Source: Lysinibacillus fusiformis
GTDB taxonomy: Bacteria; Bacillota; Bacilli; Bacillales_A; Planococcaceae
Direction of reading: 5' to 3'
Assembly: GCF_003049525.1 (NCBI RefSeq)
Contig: NZ_PYWL01000008.1
Location: 62,001 to 126,000 of the forward strand
DNA: 64,000 bases
The translations under genes and the position numbers were made by a program. Of this stretch, positions 33,390 to 42,231 are shown in pieces (the stretch's first letter is position 1; each line of letters starts with the position of its first letter). The notes beneath the pieces are model-generated. The model had not been told where the DNA came from and did no database searches. It saw only the letters and a program-made list of their open reading frames with translations.

Positions 33390-34235
33390 CTATTCATAAT
33401 ATCCTTCTGTCGATTTTCTAAATGATTTAAATTGGACAGGGTCATGACCAAACCAAACCTGAGAATTCGTTTCATTGGCAAGTCGGCGAATGCGTTCAAC
33501 TGTAGAATTATAGCCAACCGAATCATAAATAATGCCCGGTGGCTTAACAGGTGGGCCAAAGCTTTCCGCCGTATAGATGGCATCTGACGCTAAAATAATT
33601 CCACCTGTGTCTGGCATATTAATGTGCAGACCGAGCATACCCCACGCATGGCCACTACCAAAGTTTAATACTTGAATGCCTTCTGCAAGCTTCACATGAT
33701 CTTCACCACGTTTAATAAGGCGCCATTGTAAATTATTTTTAATCCACATATCAATGTCGCCCCAAATGTAGGCACCGTCTTTAACATTTCTTGCATACGT
33801 TTGTAATGTGCCGTTAAACTCATCTTCTTGTACAATGATCGTCGCATTCGTAAATAATTCTAAGCAGCCTGCATGGTCGAGATGCAAGTGGGATGCTACA
33901 ACATATTTGATATCCTCAGGACGAACATTTAATTCTTCTAATCGATGATGTAAATAGCATTCTTCTGGCATATTAATAGGGAACGCTTTTTGTGTAAATT
34001 CTCCCCAACGTCCATCGGGTCCCATAGCGTTTGGATTACACGCCGTATCAAATAAAATTTTGCCCTCTGGATGATCAATAAGTACTGTATAAACGGGGAA
34101 TTCTACAAATTCATTTGGTTGATTTGGATGATCGATTGTTGCTGGATTGTGCATGGCAATCATATAATTCTTATCCATTCGCATCGTACCGTTGTCCATT
34201 ACATACAATTTTGGGTGTTGTTTGATCATTTTCAT
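33390..34235 (-). CDS. Metallo-beta-lactamase-fold lactonase (AttM/BlcC/AiiB type)
   Basis: Dinuclear zinc lactonase of 281 aa. The full ligand set can be seen: His116, His118, Asp120 and His121 (SHLHLDH), His196 (SGHAWG), Asp218 (ASDAIY) and His264 (FGHDP). The stretch EDIKYVVASHLHLDHAG and the ending GHDPVQFKSFRKS read like Agrobacterium AttM/BlcC, which opens gamma-butyrolactone and also N-acyl-homoserine lactones. The ATG at 34235 is chosen (GGAGATGGG before it); the frame from 34250 starts inside that site. Its place between an aldehyde dehydrogenase and an iron alcohol dehydrogenase favours a catabolic lactonase. Confidence 0.85.
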   Translation of the reverse strand: MKMIKQHPKLYVMDNGTMRMDKNYMIAMHNPATIDHPNQPNEFVEFPVYTVLIDHPEGKILFDTACNPNAMGPDGRWGEFTQKAFPINMPEECYLHHRLEELNVRPEDIKYVVASHLHLDHAGCLELFTNATIIVQEDEFNGTLQTYARNVKDGAYIWGDIDMWIKNNLQWRLIKRGEDHVKLAEGIQVLNFGSGHAWGMLGLHINMPDTGGIILASDAIYTAESFGPPVKPPGIIYDSVGYNSTVERIRRLANETNSQVWFGHDPVQFKSFRKSTEGYYE

Positions 34236-34256
34236 GTTTCCCATCTCCATTCGTGA

Positions 34257-35678
34257 TTATTGGTTATTCCAAATAATGAGCTTCATTTCTGTCATTTCTT
34301 CCATTGCATATTTAATGCCTTCACGGCCTGTACCACTTTCCTTCACGCCACCATATGGCATATGATCTACACGATAAGTTGGCACATCATTAATAAGGAC
34401 GCCCCCTACCTGTAATGCTTTGGAAGCTTTAAAAGCCGTCTCAATTGATGGTGTAAAAATACCTGCCTGTAGTCCATAATGAGAATCGTTAATAGCTTCT
34501 ATTGCCTTCTCTATAGTAGATACTGAATTCACGATAACAACTGGCGCAAAAATTTCTTCACAGGATACCTTACTTTGTGAAGATACGTTCGATAAAACAG
34601 TTGGCAATAAAACCTGATTGTCAATATAACCACCAGCAATGATTTTAGCCCCTTCAGCAACTGCTTCTTCAATCCACTCATGGGCTCGTTCTTGTTCTGC
34701 TGCTGAAATCATCATGGCTATATCCGTTGTTTCATCAAGAGGATCACCAATGACTAGCTGTGCCACTTTAGCGCTGAGCTTGTCTAAAAACTCATTTACG
34801 ATACTTTCCATTACATATATTCGCTGCAATGAAATGCATACCTGACCTTGATTTGAAAATGCCCCCATAATTATTCGGTCCATAATCTGATCAAGTTGAA
34901 CGCCTTCGTCAACAATCACTCCTGCATTCGACCCTAATTCTAACGTTACCTTTTTTAAACCTGCACGATTTCGTAGCGAAATCCCTACAGCAGGACTTCC
35001 CGTAAACGTTATCATTTTCACATGAGGATGTGCTAAAAATACATCTCCTACTAATTTCCCCTGCCCAGTCACTAGATTAAAAGCTCCCGCCGGTAAATTG
35101 GTTTGTGCCAATAGTTTTGCTAGAAAATGAGCGGATAGAGCCGTTTGAGTAGCTGGCTTTAACACAATCGTATTACCTGCCGCTAAAGCAGGACCTACTT
35201 TATGCGCAACTAAATTTTGTGGGAAATTAAACGGTGTAATTGCTGCAATTACGCCGATTGGCTCTCGAATGGTATAGGCAAAACGCCCTTCCCCATTTTT
35301 AGAAGCGTCCATCGGAATCATTTCGCCAGATAATCGTTTAGCCTCCTCTGCGGCAAATTTATAGGTTTCAATGGTGCGATCAATTTCAGCATAGGCATAC
35401 TTGAGCGGTTTTGCTGATTCTAGTGAAATAATACTAGCTGCCTCTTCTCGATTTTCCAAAAAGAGTGTCGATAAATGCTCCAAAATTTCTGCTCGTTGAA
35501 AAGCCGTTAACGCAGCCATGCTCTTCGCAGCTATTTGTGCACTTGCAATGGCCTCATGTATATCTTGTTCAGTGGCCATTGCAAAATGGGCAATCACCTC
35601 TTGTGAATGCGGGGCTTGAACCTCCATATACTCTGCAGTCATCTTCCATTCTCCATGAATCCATAAGCCCCTTTTCAA
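34257..35678 (-). CDS. Aldehyde dehydrogenase (probable succinate-semialdehyde dehydrogenase)
   Basis: NAD(P)-dependent aldehyde dehydrogenase of 473 aa. Asn151 (TPFNFP), the cofactor motif FTGS at 225-228, Glu247 (LELGSNAG) and the catalytic Cys281 (NQGQVCISLQR) are all in place. It is the first enzyme gene of the operon. By comparison with BlcA it would oxidise succinate semialdehyde to succinate; the family covers many aldehydes, so this rests on context. The start is a TTG, with AAAGGAG 11 bases earlier. Two inverted LacI-type operators end about 25 bases upstream. Confidence 0.85.
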   Translation of the reverse strand: MKRGLWIHGEWKMTAEYMEVQAPHSQEVIAHFAMATEQDIHEAIASAQIAAKSMAALTAFQRAEILEHLSTLFLENREEAASIISLESAKPLKYAYAEIDRTIETYKFAAEEAKRLSGEMIPMDASKNGEGRFAYTIREPIGVIAAITPFNFPQNLVAHKVGPALAAGNTIVLKPATQTALSAHFLAKLLAQTNLPAGAFNLVTGQGKLVGDVFLAHPHVKMITFTGSPAVGISLRNRAGLKKVTLELGSNAGVIVDEGVQLDQIMDRIIMGAFSNQGQVCISLQRIYVMESIVNEFLDKLSAKVAQLVIGDPLDETTDIAMMISAAEQERAHEWIEEAVAEGAKIIAGGYIDNQVLLPTVLSNVSSQSKVSCEEIFAPVVIVNSVSTIEKAIEAINDSHYGLQAGIFTPSIETAFKASKALQVGGVLINDVPTYRVDHMPYGGVKESGTGREGIKYAMEEMTEMKLIIWNNQ

Positions 35679-35701
35679 GACTTATCTCACTCCTTTCATT
35701 T

Positions 35702-35749
35702 ATGGTTACGTATTCATTTCTGAAAATAAAGAAATGAATACGTAACCAT
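35702..35749. promoter_or_regulatory. Twin inverted LacI-type operators (perfect 20-base inverted repeat)
   Basis: Arms 35702-35721 and 35730-35749 are exact reverse complements around an eight-base loop. Each arm holds TGGTTACGTATTCA or its complement (35703-35716 and 35735-35748), which has the TG-N4-CG-N4-CA frame and TACGTA core of LacI/GalR operators. Centres are 32 bp apart, about three helical turns. It lies between the LacI-family gene and the operon. There is no T-run, so it is not a terminator, though it would fold in RNA. Confidence 0.75.
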
Positions 35750-35773
35750 TTCGGTGCAAAAAATAAACTGACG

Positions 35774-36772
35774 TTAAATCAGTTCATTTTTACACGTTGT
35801 ATTTCTTGGGAAAAGTTTAACAGACTCTGTTTGCTGGATGCAAGTATTTTTTTTCTCCATAACCTCAAATAATTTTTCAATCGCTAAAAATCCTAAGTTT
35901 TCTTCTGATGTAATCCCTACTGTTGTCAAAGCAATGGAATGATGTTTACTAAGCTCCACATTATCAATGCCGATCACATTGAAATCCCTAGGAACCTGAA
36001 AGCCTCTTTCTAAACAAAGGTTCAAAATTTCTATAGCGATGGCATCTGTTGCTGCACAAATTGCTGTAGGTCTTCTGTCCAGTTTTAATAGTTCCTCAAA
36101 AGCCTTTTCGATATCTTCCTTATTCGTATTGGTAAAAAATGTAGGTACAGATTTAGCTTCTATTTCATGATCCTTTAGTGCCTTTTCAAACCCATGGTAG
36201 CGACCAAAAAAAGTACTCATTTGATGTGGACCACCAATCCAGCACAGTGATTGATGCCCTAATGATAAAATATGATTAGCTGCTAGATATCCTGCTTGCA
36301 CATTATCTATTTCTACAAAATGTCTATTTTCTTGATGCTTACGATTAAACATAATAAATGGAATTCCTAGTTTTTCTAATGTAAAAAATAAATCATCTTG
36401 ATAGAGCATCGAAGATAATATAATGGCATCTGCCTTCGTTTCTAAAACTGCATTGTAAATCGAGTGTAAATTATCTTCTGTACCAAAATAAACGTTAACT
36501 TTATAGCCACGGGCGTTGACATAATTAACGATAGCGGTCGTCGTATCAACAAAAAAAGGATTGTGTAAAGGACCTGATATTAATGTTATAATGCCTGTCT
36601 TTTTCTGAACAAGCGATCTAGCTATATCATTTGGAATATAGTTTAAGTCCTCAATCGCTTTCATCACTTTTTCAACTGTTTTTGGCTTTACTAGCTCTGG
36701 TGTATTCAACACTCTTGACACGGTTGTTTGAGATACACCAGCATGCTTTGCCACATCTTTTGAAGAAACCAA
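35774..36772 (-). CDS. LacI/GalR family transcriptional regulator
   Basis: Regulator of 332 aa from the chosen TTG start. The N-terminal helix-turn-helix and hinge helix are VSSKDVAKHAGVSQTTVSRV and LNYIPNDIARSLVQKKT (about 1-60). A periplasmic-binding-protein-like effector domain follows (TGIITLISGPLHNPFF ... NVIGIDNVELSKHHSIALT). GGGTGG stands before the TTG at 36772; the ATG at 36784 (four residues longer) has no site. It lies 95 bases upstream of the aldehyde dehydrogenase gene on the same strand and is the obvious repressor for the twin operators. The effector may be the lactone, the hydroxy acid or the semialdehyde. Confidence 0.85.
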   Translation of the reverse strand: MVSSKDVAKHAGVSQTTVSRVLNTPELVKPKTVEKVMKAIEDLNYIPNDIARSLVQKKTGIITLISGPLHNPFFVDTTTAIVNYVNARGYKVNVYFGTEDNLHSIYNAVLETKADAIILSSMLYQDDLFFTLEKLGIPFIMFNRKHQENRHFVEIDNVQAGYLAANHILSLGHQSLCWIGGPHQMSTFFGRYHGFEKALKDHEIEAKSVPTFFTNTNKEDIEKAFEELLKLDRRPTAICAATDAIAIEILNLCLERGFQVPRDFNVIGIDNVELSKHHSIALTTVGITSEENLGFLAIEKLFEVMEKKNTCIQQTESVKLFPRNTTCKNELI

Positions 36773-36844
36773 AAAACCACCCATTTCATTGTTGTAAAGC
36801 TATATTATACCATACATACCTATTGATGATAGGGAGTTAGGGTG

Positions 36845-38062
36845 TCACTTTCTCTCATAAGGCTTTACCGCTTCACTCGCTTTGAAATTGTAGACAGGCT
36901 TAATCATCTTAATAATATCCACTGTTTCTCCAATAGCAGATGTAATTTCTGCCATAGGCTTATAGGCCATTGGTGCCTCGTCTAATGTTTCTTCATTGAC
37001 TGATGTTGTCCAGATTCCCTCCATCGTCTCTTTAAAATCTTCCATATTCAACGCTTTTTTAGCGGCACGGCGTGAGTACATACGTCCTGCACCATGTGGG
37101 GCTGAATTATTCCAATCAGCATTGCCTTTCCCTATACAAATAAGTGATCCATCGCGCATATTCATAGGAATGACAAGCTTCTCTCCTTTATTGGCACGGA
37201 CGGCTCCCTTACGTAGCGTCATTGTCTCTGTCTCAATATAGTTATGAATCGTATCAAATGTATCTATCAACTGCCAATTCATATGTTTTGCAATGGTTTC
37301 AGCAATAGTCCAACGATTCATCTGCGCAAATTGCTGCGCGATTTTCATATCATGAATATAGTCATGGAAATGTTCGCCCTCCAGATAGGCTAACTCTTTC
37401 GGAACCACAGGGTGTTTCTCTTTATAGGCTTGAATCATCGCTTGGATTTCCTTTTCTCGCCCTTGTTGTTTAAAGCCCTCTATTTTTTCAGTCAAATCTT
37501 GCTGACGTAAATTGTCATAGGCTCTTTTTTGATGCCAGTTTGCTACTTTTGCCCCCACATAACGTGAACCAGTATGAATTAGTAAATAGAACTGATTTTC
37601 CTCATCTTTAGCCAATTCAATAAAATGATTGCCTCCACCAAGTGTCCCTAACGATAGATTCGTATACTCATCCTTAAAGCCACTTGCTTTGAACTGTTTA
37701 CCTTCGAACGCTAAAAATTGTCGGTCAGGCGATAGTTCCTTATGAACCTCTTGACCGCTCGGTACATACGTTCGAATGACAGTATCGAGTTTCTCATAAT
37801 CTACCTTCGTTACATCTAATTGCGCTACAAATACACCACAGCCCACATCCACACCGACCAAATTTGGCACAACCCGCTCCTGTAGGTGAATGGTCGTGCC
37901 AATAACACAGCCTTTCCCTGCATGATAATCAGGCATAATACGTACCTTTGTACCTGACATAAACGCCTGATTCGTCAATTCTTGAATTTGATCGATCGCT
38001 GATGGCAATGCTGTTTCAGCATAAATTTTAGCCTCCGTGTAACGTCCTTTAATTTCAATCAT
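36845..38062 (-). CDS. rtcB: RtcB family RNA ligase
   Basis: RNA-splicing ligase family protein of 405 aa that joins 2',3'-cyclic phosphate or 3'-phosphate ends to 5'-OH ends using GTP and Mn(II). Metal ligands are visible: Asp72 and Cys75 (GVDVGCG), Asn145 and His146 (GGGNHFIEL). The guanylylated His323 lies in APHGAGRMYSR. Length is that of the shorter RtcB group. No archease or RtcA gene is adjacent. AAGGAGGGGTAAAA precedes the ATG. It may repair RNA, including tRNA, broken by toxins or stress; its target here is unknown. Confidence 0.88.
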   Translation of the reverse strand: MIEIKGRYTEAKIYAETALPSAIDQIQELTNQAFMSGTKVRIMPDYHAGKGCVIGTTIHLQERVVPNLVGVDVGCGVFVAQLDVTKVDYEKLDTVIRTYVPSGQEVHKELSPDRQFLAFEGKQFKASGFKDEYTNLSLGTLGGGNHFIELAKDEENQFYLLIHTGSRYVGAKVANWHQKRAYDNLRQQDLTEKIEGFKQQGREKEIQAMIQAYKEKHPVVPKELAYLEGEHFHDYIHDMKIAQQFAQMNRWTIAETIAKHMNWQLIDTFDTIHNYIETETMTLRKGAVRANKGEKLVIPMNMRDGSLICIGKGNADWNNSAPHGAGRMYSRRAAKKALNMEDFKETMEGIWTTSVNEETLDEAPMAYKPMAEITSAIGETVDIIKMIKPVYNFKASEAVKPYERK

Positions 38063-38117
38063 TTTTACCCCTCCTTACCATTTATACGTACAAATGGAAT
38101 GATATGTTTCATTCCAT

Positions 38118-38157
38118 AAAAAAACGCCCTAAAAGATTCATTCTTTTAGAACGTTTT
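38118..38157 (-). terminator. Terminator of the dynamin-like GTPase gene
   Basis: AAAACGcCCTAAAAG ... CTTTTAGaaCGTTTT with T-run on the minus strand. Confidence 0.78.
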
Positions 38158-38164
38158 GTAAAGT

Positions 38165-40015
38165 TTATTCTGCATATTGTATGGCTAGTTTATTTGGTAT
38201 CTCTGGAATATCATTCGATTTCACATCTTCTTCTTGTAACGTTAAGCATTGCTGTGGATACATTTCCTCCACCTCAAAAGGTATAGCAATACTCTCCATT
38301 TTATTATTCATTTGACTACGTGCCAATAAACCATTCCTCGAAAGATCGATGTTCAAAATAGCCTGCACCGTTTCTTCAAGCATTTCTAGGTCCTTTGCTT
38401 TCAGTGGCATTTGTTCCTGCATTAAGAAAGGTTGAAGATGTTCCTTAATATAGCCCTGTGCTTCAATTAAACATGAAAATTCATTTAATTTTTCAGCATA
38501 GCGCTTTAATTGTCGCTTCTCTTTCGCACGTTGTTGATTTAATTCCTGCACTTTTTGTTCAATACGACTCATACGTTCCTTTACTAAATTGACTAAATAA
38601 GGTTGAATGTCTCGAACTGCTTGCAACATGGACGTTTCTGCTTGCAGTACATTGTCGTATTGAGCTACACAAACCACTTGCTGCTCATTTAATTTTTGCA
38701 CACGCTCTTTGAAAAATTCATTTTGGGTATGCTGACCGAAGATAGCCTTCATAAGCCCTTTACCATGAATCTTTTTATGCTGTGCATCTAGGCGTTCATA
38801 TTCTCGTGAATACTCACTGTGCATAGAACGATACTCCCGTAACATTTGTTGATAATATACAGCGATTTCAGTAAATTTTTCTACCTTCTCATCTTGTAAA
38901 TAATCATGCTGCGAGATAGTTTGTAAGAGCTGATAAAGGGTTTGAACATGTGTAAATGTATTGGCCACCTGCTCATATTCTTGCTCATATTCCTTAACTA
39001 TCGCTAAGTCACGCTGATAGCGAGAAAACTCAAATTGGGTATCACCTGCGTATTTTTCAATATTCTCAACAGCAGACTGAAATGGGTCACGTCGTGGAAT
39101 AACAGTTAATTCGAAGCGGAACCGTTCAAGCCATTGCAAGAAGCGAATTAAAATGGCATAGGTTTTTTTTTCACTATTTTCAGCCACACGATGTATGTGA
39201 GCTATTAAATGGTCATATTGACTTTTCTGCCAAAGCTCAAGGTTGCCCGTTTGCTTGGCTGCCAGTGCATTCGTTGCGGAAATAGCTATAAAATCACTCA
39301 TCAAATGGCCAATACGCTGTTGTTCAGCAGTAATAAATGCGTCTGCATGCTCATCAGCATCAATACCATTGATGACACATAAAGGCTCCACTCCTTTATG
39401 CTTTAACGTATCCATTAATAAAAGCTCAGCATCAATCGCCCTAGAGCCGGCACGTAAAACCCAGAAAATCTCATCTACACGGTTCATCAGTGCTTCAGAG
39501 AAATAGGCCATTTCACCTCCCCCAGCTTCTAAGGAAACCGAGTCAATGATTGTCACAGATTTTAATAAATCATTTTTTAAATATACTTCCAAGTAATCTA
39601 AATGTTCACGTAAAATCTGCGAAGCAAATGTATCACCTGTTGTTAGTAGTTCTAATTTACTAAGATCAAATATGGCTACAACGCCATCTAAAAAATAGGC
39701 TTTAATCTCTTCTTGTTCGCCATATCGAATAAATGTATTGACACCTGTCGGATGTTGATCATTTACAGATAAAACCTCACGTCCGAGGAGTCCGTTGACT
39801 AGTGTCGTTTTGCCTACTCGTTGTTTACCGACGATTAAAATCATCGTTTGGTTATTAGCATCTTGAATAATACGATTTAAATGTTTAGCTGTATCTTTCA
39901 CATATGTATTTTGGACAATAATACCGTACAATTGTCGAAGTTGATCAACAAATTGTGGCAATATATTATTCGCTGAGGTTGTATATTCGATTGGCGTATG
40001 GTCAATGTTCGTCAT
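38165..40015 (-). CDS. Dynamin-like GTPase
   Basis: Bacterial dynamin-family protein of 616 aa. The P-loop GKQRVGKT is at 63-70. A switch Thr lies in HPTGVNTFIRY, the G3 region is IIDSVSLEAGGGE, and the G4 motif is the variant NGID (INGIDADE). The rest is long helices and coiled coil (about 300-560), with Glu/Gln/Arg-rich stretches, which in dynamins form the stalk. Proteins of this class remodel or protect membranes. The ATG at 40015 is eight bases after GAGG; the TTG at 40021 is too close. A terminator separates it from rtcB. I recognise no closer subfamily. Confidence 0.75.
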   Translation of the reverse strand: MTNIDHTPIEYTTSANNILPQFVDQLRQLYGIIVQNTYVKDTAKHLNRIIQDANNQTMILIVGKQRVGKTTLVNGLLGREVLSVNDQHPTGVNTFIRYGEQEEIKAYFLDGVVAIFDLSKLELLTTGDTFASQILREHLDYLEVYLKNDLLKSVTIIDSVSLEAGGGEMAYFSEALMNRVDEIFWVLRAGSRAIDAELLLMDTLKHKGVEPLCVINGIDADEHADAFITAEQQRIGHLMSDFIAISATNALAAKQTGNLELWQKSQYDHLIAHIHRVAENSEKKTYAILIRFLQWLERFRFELTVIPRRDPFQSAVENIEKYAGDTQFEFSRYQRDLAIVKEYEQEYEQVANTFTHVQTLYQLLQTISQHDYLQDEKVEKFTEIAVYYQQMLREYRSMHSEYSREYERLDAQHKKIHGKGLMKAIFGQHTQNEFFKERVQKLNEQQVVCVAQYDNVLQAETSMLQAVRDIQPYLVNLVKERMSRIEQKVQELNQQRAKEKRQLKRYAEKLNEFSCLIEAQGYIKEHLQPFLMQEQMPLKAKDLEMLEETVQAILNIDLSRNGLLARSQMNNKMESIAIPFEVEEMYPQQCLTLQEEDVKSNDIPEIPNKLAIQYAE

Positions 40016-40282
40016 CCTCAAAACCTCTTTTCGTATGCATCTATAAGACCATTATAAATGATACTAATGCTTTACTAATATATAGATCAACGAAAAGAGG
40101 ACAATATACTTATGCATTTATACGACAAATAGGAATTCATCCTTATACCGTTGTAATGTCATTTCACATTTCATTCACAATTCAGACTAAAAGAAATAGC
40201 CAATTTTATGAATTTTACTAAAATCGCCAGCGTAAATAACCTTTATTATAGCTATTTAGATCTACCTGTTCTTTTTGGAATA

Positions 40283-41167
40283 CTATTCCCCGGTGCCTGC
40301 CATACGCGCGTAAACTTCCCCAAGTGTAGGCATGCCTCCCTGTGCACTAAATTTTTCAACAGACAATGAGGCAGCAAGATTAGCAAAGTACACTGCCTCA
40401 TCTAATGATTGACCCTCTACTAAGGCATAAGCTAGTGCACCGTTAAAGGTATCACCTGCACCAGTTGTATCCACAGCAGTCGTCATATAGCCTGGTATAT
40501 GAACGGGAAATATACCATCAAAATAACGCGCACCATCACTTCCTAGCGTTATAATGAGCTTATTAGGATACTTTTCTAGCAGCTGATCGATGGGCTCGTT
40601 AAAAATTTCTGCACATTCTGTTTCATTTGGCGTTAAATAGGCGATATCCTTCATCCACTGTTTATCAAAATTTGCCGCTGGTGCAGGATTTAATAATATT
40701 GGCACTCCCGCCTCTTTACATAGTTGAATGGCATATGCTGTTGTCTCTTTTGGAATTTCCAGTTGAATGATCACCATTTGGCTTTTTTGTATCAACTCTT
40801 TGGATGCCTCAATATGTGTAGGTGCTAATTCATAGTTTGCGCCAGGCACCACTACAATTCGATTATCTTGATTGTAAATAAGTATATTAGCAATACCTGT
40901 TGGAGCTGTAGCACTATGAACAATGGCATCTGTGTTTACTTGCTCTTGCTGTAAACCTGCACATAATGTTTCACCAAAGCTATCCTGACCGACACAGCCA
41001 ATCATCGCCACGTCACTCCCAAGTCGAGCAGCCGCAACTGACTGATTTGCCCCTTTTCCTCCTGGAACTGTTTGAAATGCATGGCCAAGAATGGTTTCTC
41101 CTTGCTTTGGAAAAGCATTCATTTGTACAACTAAATCCATATTCAAACTTCCTATAACTGTAATCAT
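40283..41167 (-). CDS. rbsK: Ribokinase
   Basis: PfkB-family sugar kinase of 294 aa that phosphorylates D-ribose to ribose 5-phosphate. Substrate-side motifs are GSLNMDLVVQ at the N-terminus and PGGKGANQSVAAARLG at about 35-50. The ATP/anion-hole and catalytic base motif is DTTGAGDTFNGALAYAL near residue 240. Length and wording are typical of RbsK. No ribose transporter or deoxyribose genes are adjacent; it stands alone here. AAAGGTAGGGACATTA precedes the ATG. Nucleoside salvage (compare the adenine deaminase in this window) is a possible role. Confidence 0.85.
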   Translation of the reverse strand: MITVIGSLNMDLVVQMNAFPKQGETILGHAFQTVPGGKGANQSVAAARLGSDVAMIGCVGQDSFGETLCAGLQQEQVNTDAIVHSATAPTGIANILIYNQDNRIVVVPGANYELAPTHIEASKELIQKSQMVIIQLEIPKETTAYAIQLCKEAGVPILLNPAPAANFDKQWMKDIAYLTPNETECAEIFNEPIDQLLEKYPNKLIITLGSDGARYFDGIFPVHIPGYMTTAVDTTGAGDTFNGALAYALVEGQSLDEAVYFANLAASLSVEKFSAQGGMPTLGEVYARMAGTGE

Positions 41168-41243
41168 TAATGTCCCTACCTTTCTTCTAAGCTCTATTTT
41201 AATGGAGAAAAAAGGTCAAGGACAGGGTGTTTTAATAGCCTTT

Positions 41244-41414
41244 TTAAAGTTTTCCTAATAATCCTTTTCTAGCCTCACGTTCAATTTTACTATCACAATC
41301 TTCGCAGGAGAATTTTCCTTTCATATTTCTTTTATACAAGGTATATTTCCTTGTCCCTTCCACAACCTCAAACGTCTTTTTGCAAAAAATACAGGAAACT
41401 GAATAAGTAATCAT
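41244..41414 (-). CDS. Small zinc-ribbon protein, 56 aa (DUF2197/YlaI-like)
   Basis: Short gene starting MITYSVSCIFCKKTFEVVEG and ending RKGLLGKL. Two CxxC pairs (Cys8 and Cys11; Cys37 and Cys40) make a four-cysteine zinc ribbon, as in the DUF2197/YlaI family of Bacillales; the match to that family is by pattern. The ribosome binding site is excellent (AAAGGAG, eight or nine bases before the ATG). Rich in Lys and Arg, so nucleic-acid contact is possible. It stands alone between ribokinase and leuD. Confidence 0.78.
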   Translation of the reverse strand: MITYSVSCIFCKKTFEVVEGTRKYTLYKRNMKGKFSCEDCDSKIEREARKGLLGKL

Positions 41415-41560
41415 AATCTATTCTCCTTTCAAATAACTTGCTACTTCCACATTATCAAAAAATACCATTTATTCACAATGTTTATATTCAGAATATTCTT
41501 GTCAAACTTACTTCTATTCACATTCTATCCATAATTATTAGTATGGTTATTTGCTAACGC

Positions 41561-41596
41561 AAAAAAACTGAAGACAACTCTCAGTTTGTCTTCAGT
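41561..41596 (-). terminator. Terminator of the ilv-leu operon
   Basis: ACTGAAGACAA ... TTGTCTTCAGT followed on the minus strand by seven T; 11-base perfect stem just past leuD. Confidence 0.9.
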
Positions 41597-41609
41597 CTCC
41601 AATAATATA

Positions 41610-42200
41610 TTAATAGGCTACTCGCTTCTCTTCATAAGTAGCGATATGTTCTTCGTATTTAAAAGTTAAGGCAATCTCATCCCAACCATTTAGCAATGTT
41701 TCCTTGTAGTACGGATCAATTGTGAAATGATAGACTGTTCCATCATCATTTGATACCGTTTGTGCTGCAAGATTCACTTCCACTGAATATGGATTTGCTT
41801 TGCCCTTCGCTAGAATTTCATCACATTCTGCTTCTGTTAGCTTAATAGGAAGAATCCCATTTTTAAAGCAGTTATTATGGAAAATATCTGCAAAGGAAGG
41901 CGCAATGACGACATTAAATCCATAATCCAATATGGCCCATGGTGCGTGCTCTCGAGAAGAACCACAGCCGAAATTATCCTGTGCCACTAGAATCTTTGAC
42001 TCTTTAAATTCTGGTTTATTTAATACAAAGTCTTTTATTTCATTGCCGTCTGCATCAAAGCGCCAGTGATAAAATAAATACTGTCCAAAGCCTGTGCGCT
42101 CAATACGCTTTAAAAACTCTTTTGAAATAATTTGGTCTGTATCCACATTTTTACGATCCAGTGGTGTAATAACACTCTTTACGATATTAATTGGTTCCAT
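41610..42200 (-). CDS. leuD: 3-isopropylmalate dehydratase small subunit
   Basis: Small (swivel-domain) subunit of the isopropylmalate isomerase of leucine synthesis, 196 aa from the chosen start. Recognisable stretches are PLDRKNVDTDQIISKEFLKR near the N-terminus and ILVAQDNFGCGSSREHAPWA (substrate loop with Ser-Ser-Arg-Glu). The ATG at 42200 follows GGAAGGG by nine bases; the ATG at 42209 overlaps the site. Last gene of the operon, 31 bases after leuC, closed by a strong terminator. Confidence 0.93.
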   Translation of the reverse strand: MEPINIVKSVITPLDRKNVDTDQIISKEFLKRIERTGFGQYLFYHWRFDADGNEIKDFVLNKPEFKESKILVAQDNFGCGSSREHAPWAILDYGFNVVIAPSFADIFHNNCFKNGILPIKLTEAECDEILAKGKANPYSVEVNLAAQTVSNDDGTVYHFTIDPYYKETLLNGWDEIALTFKYEEHIATYEEKRVAY

Positions 42201-42231
42201 TTTCAACATCCCTTCCGTGTAAAAACAAGCT

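Noticed and set aside
35702-35749. Inverted repeat read as an intrinsic terminator of the LacI gene
   Set aside because: Neither flank has a T-run; the arms contain a LacI-type operator core instead.
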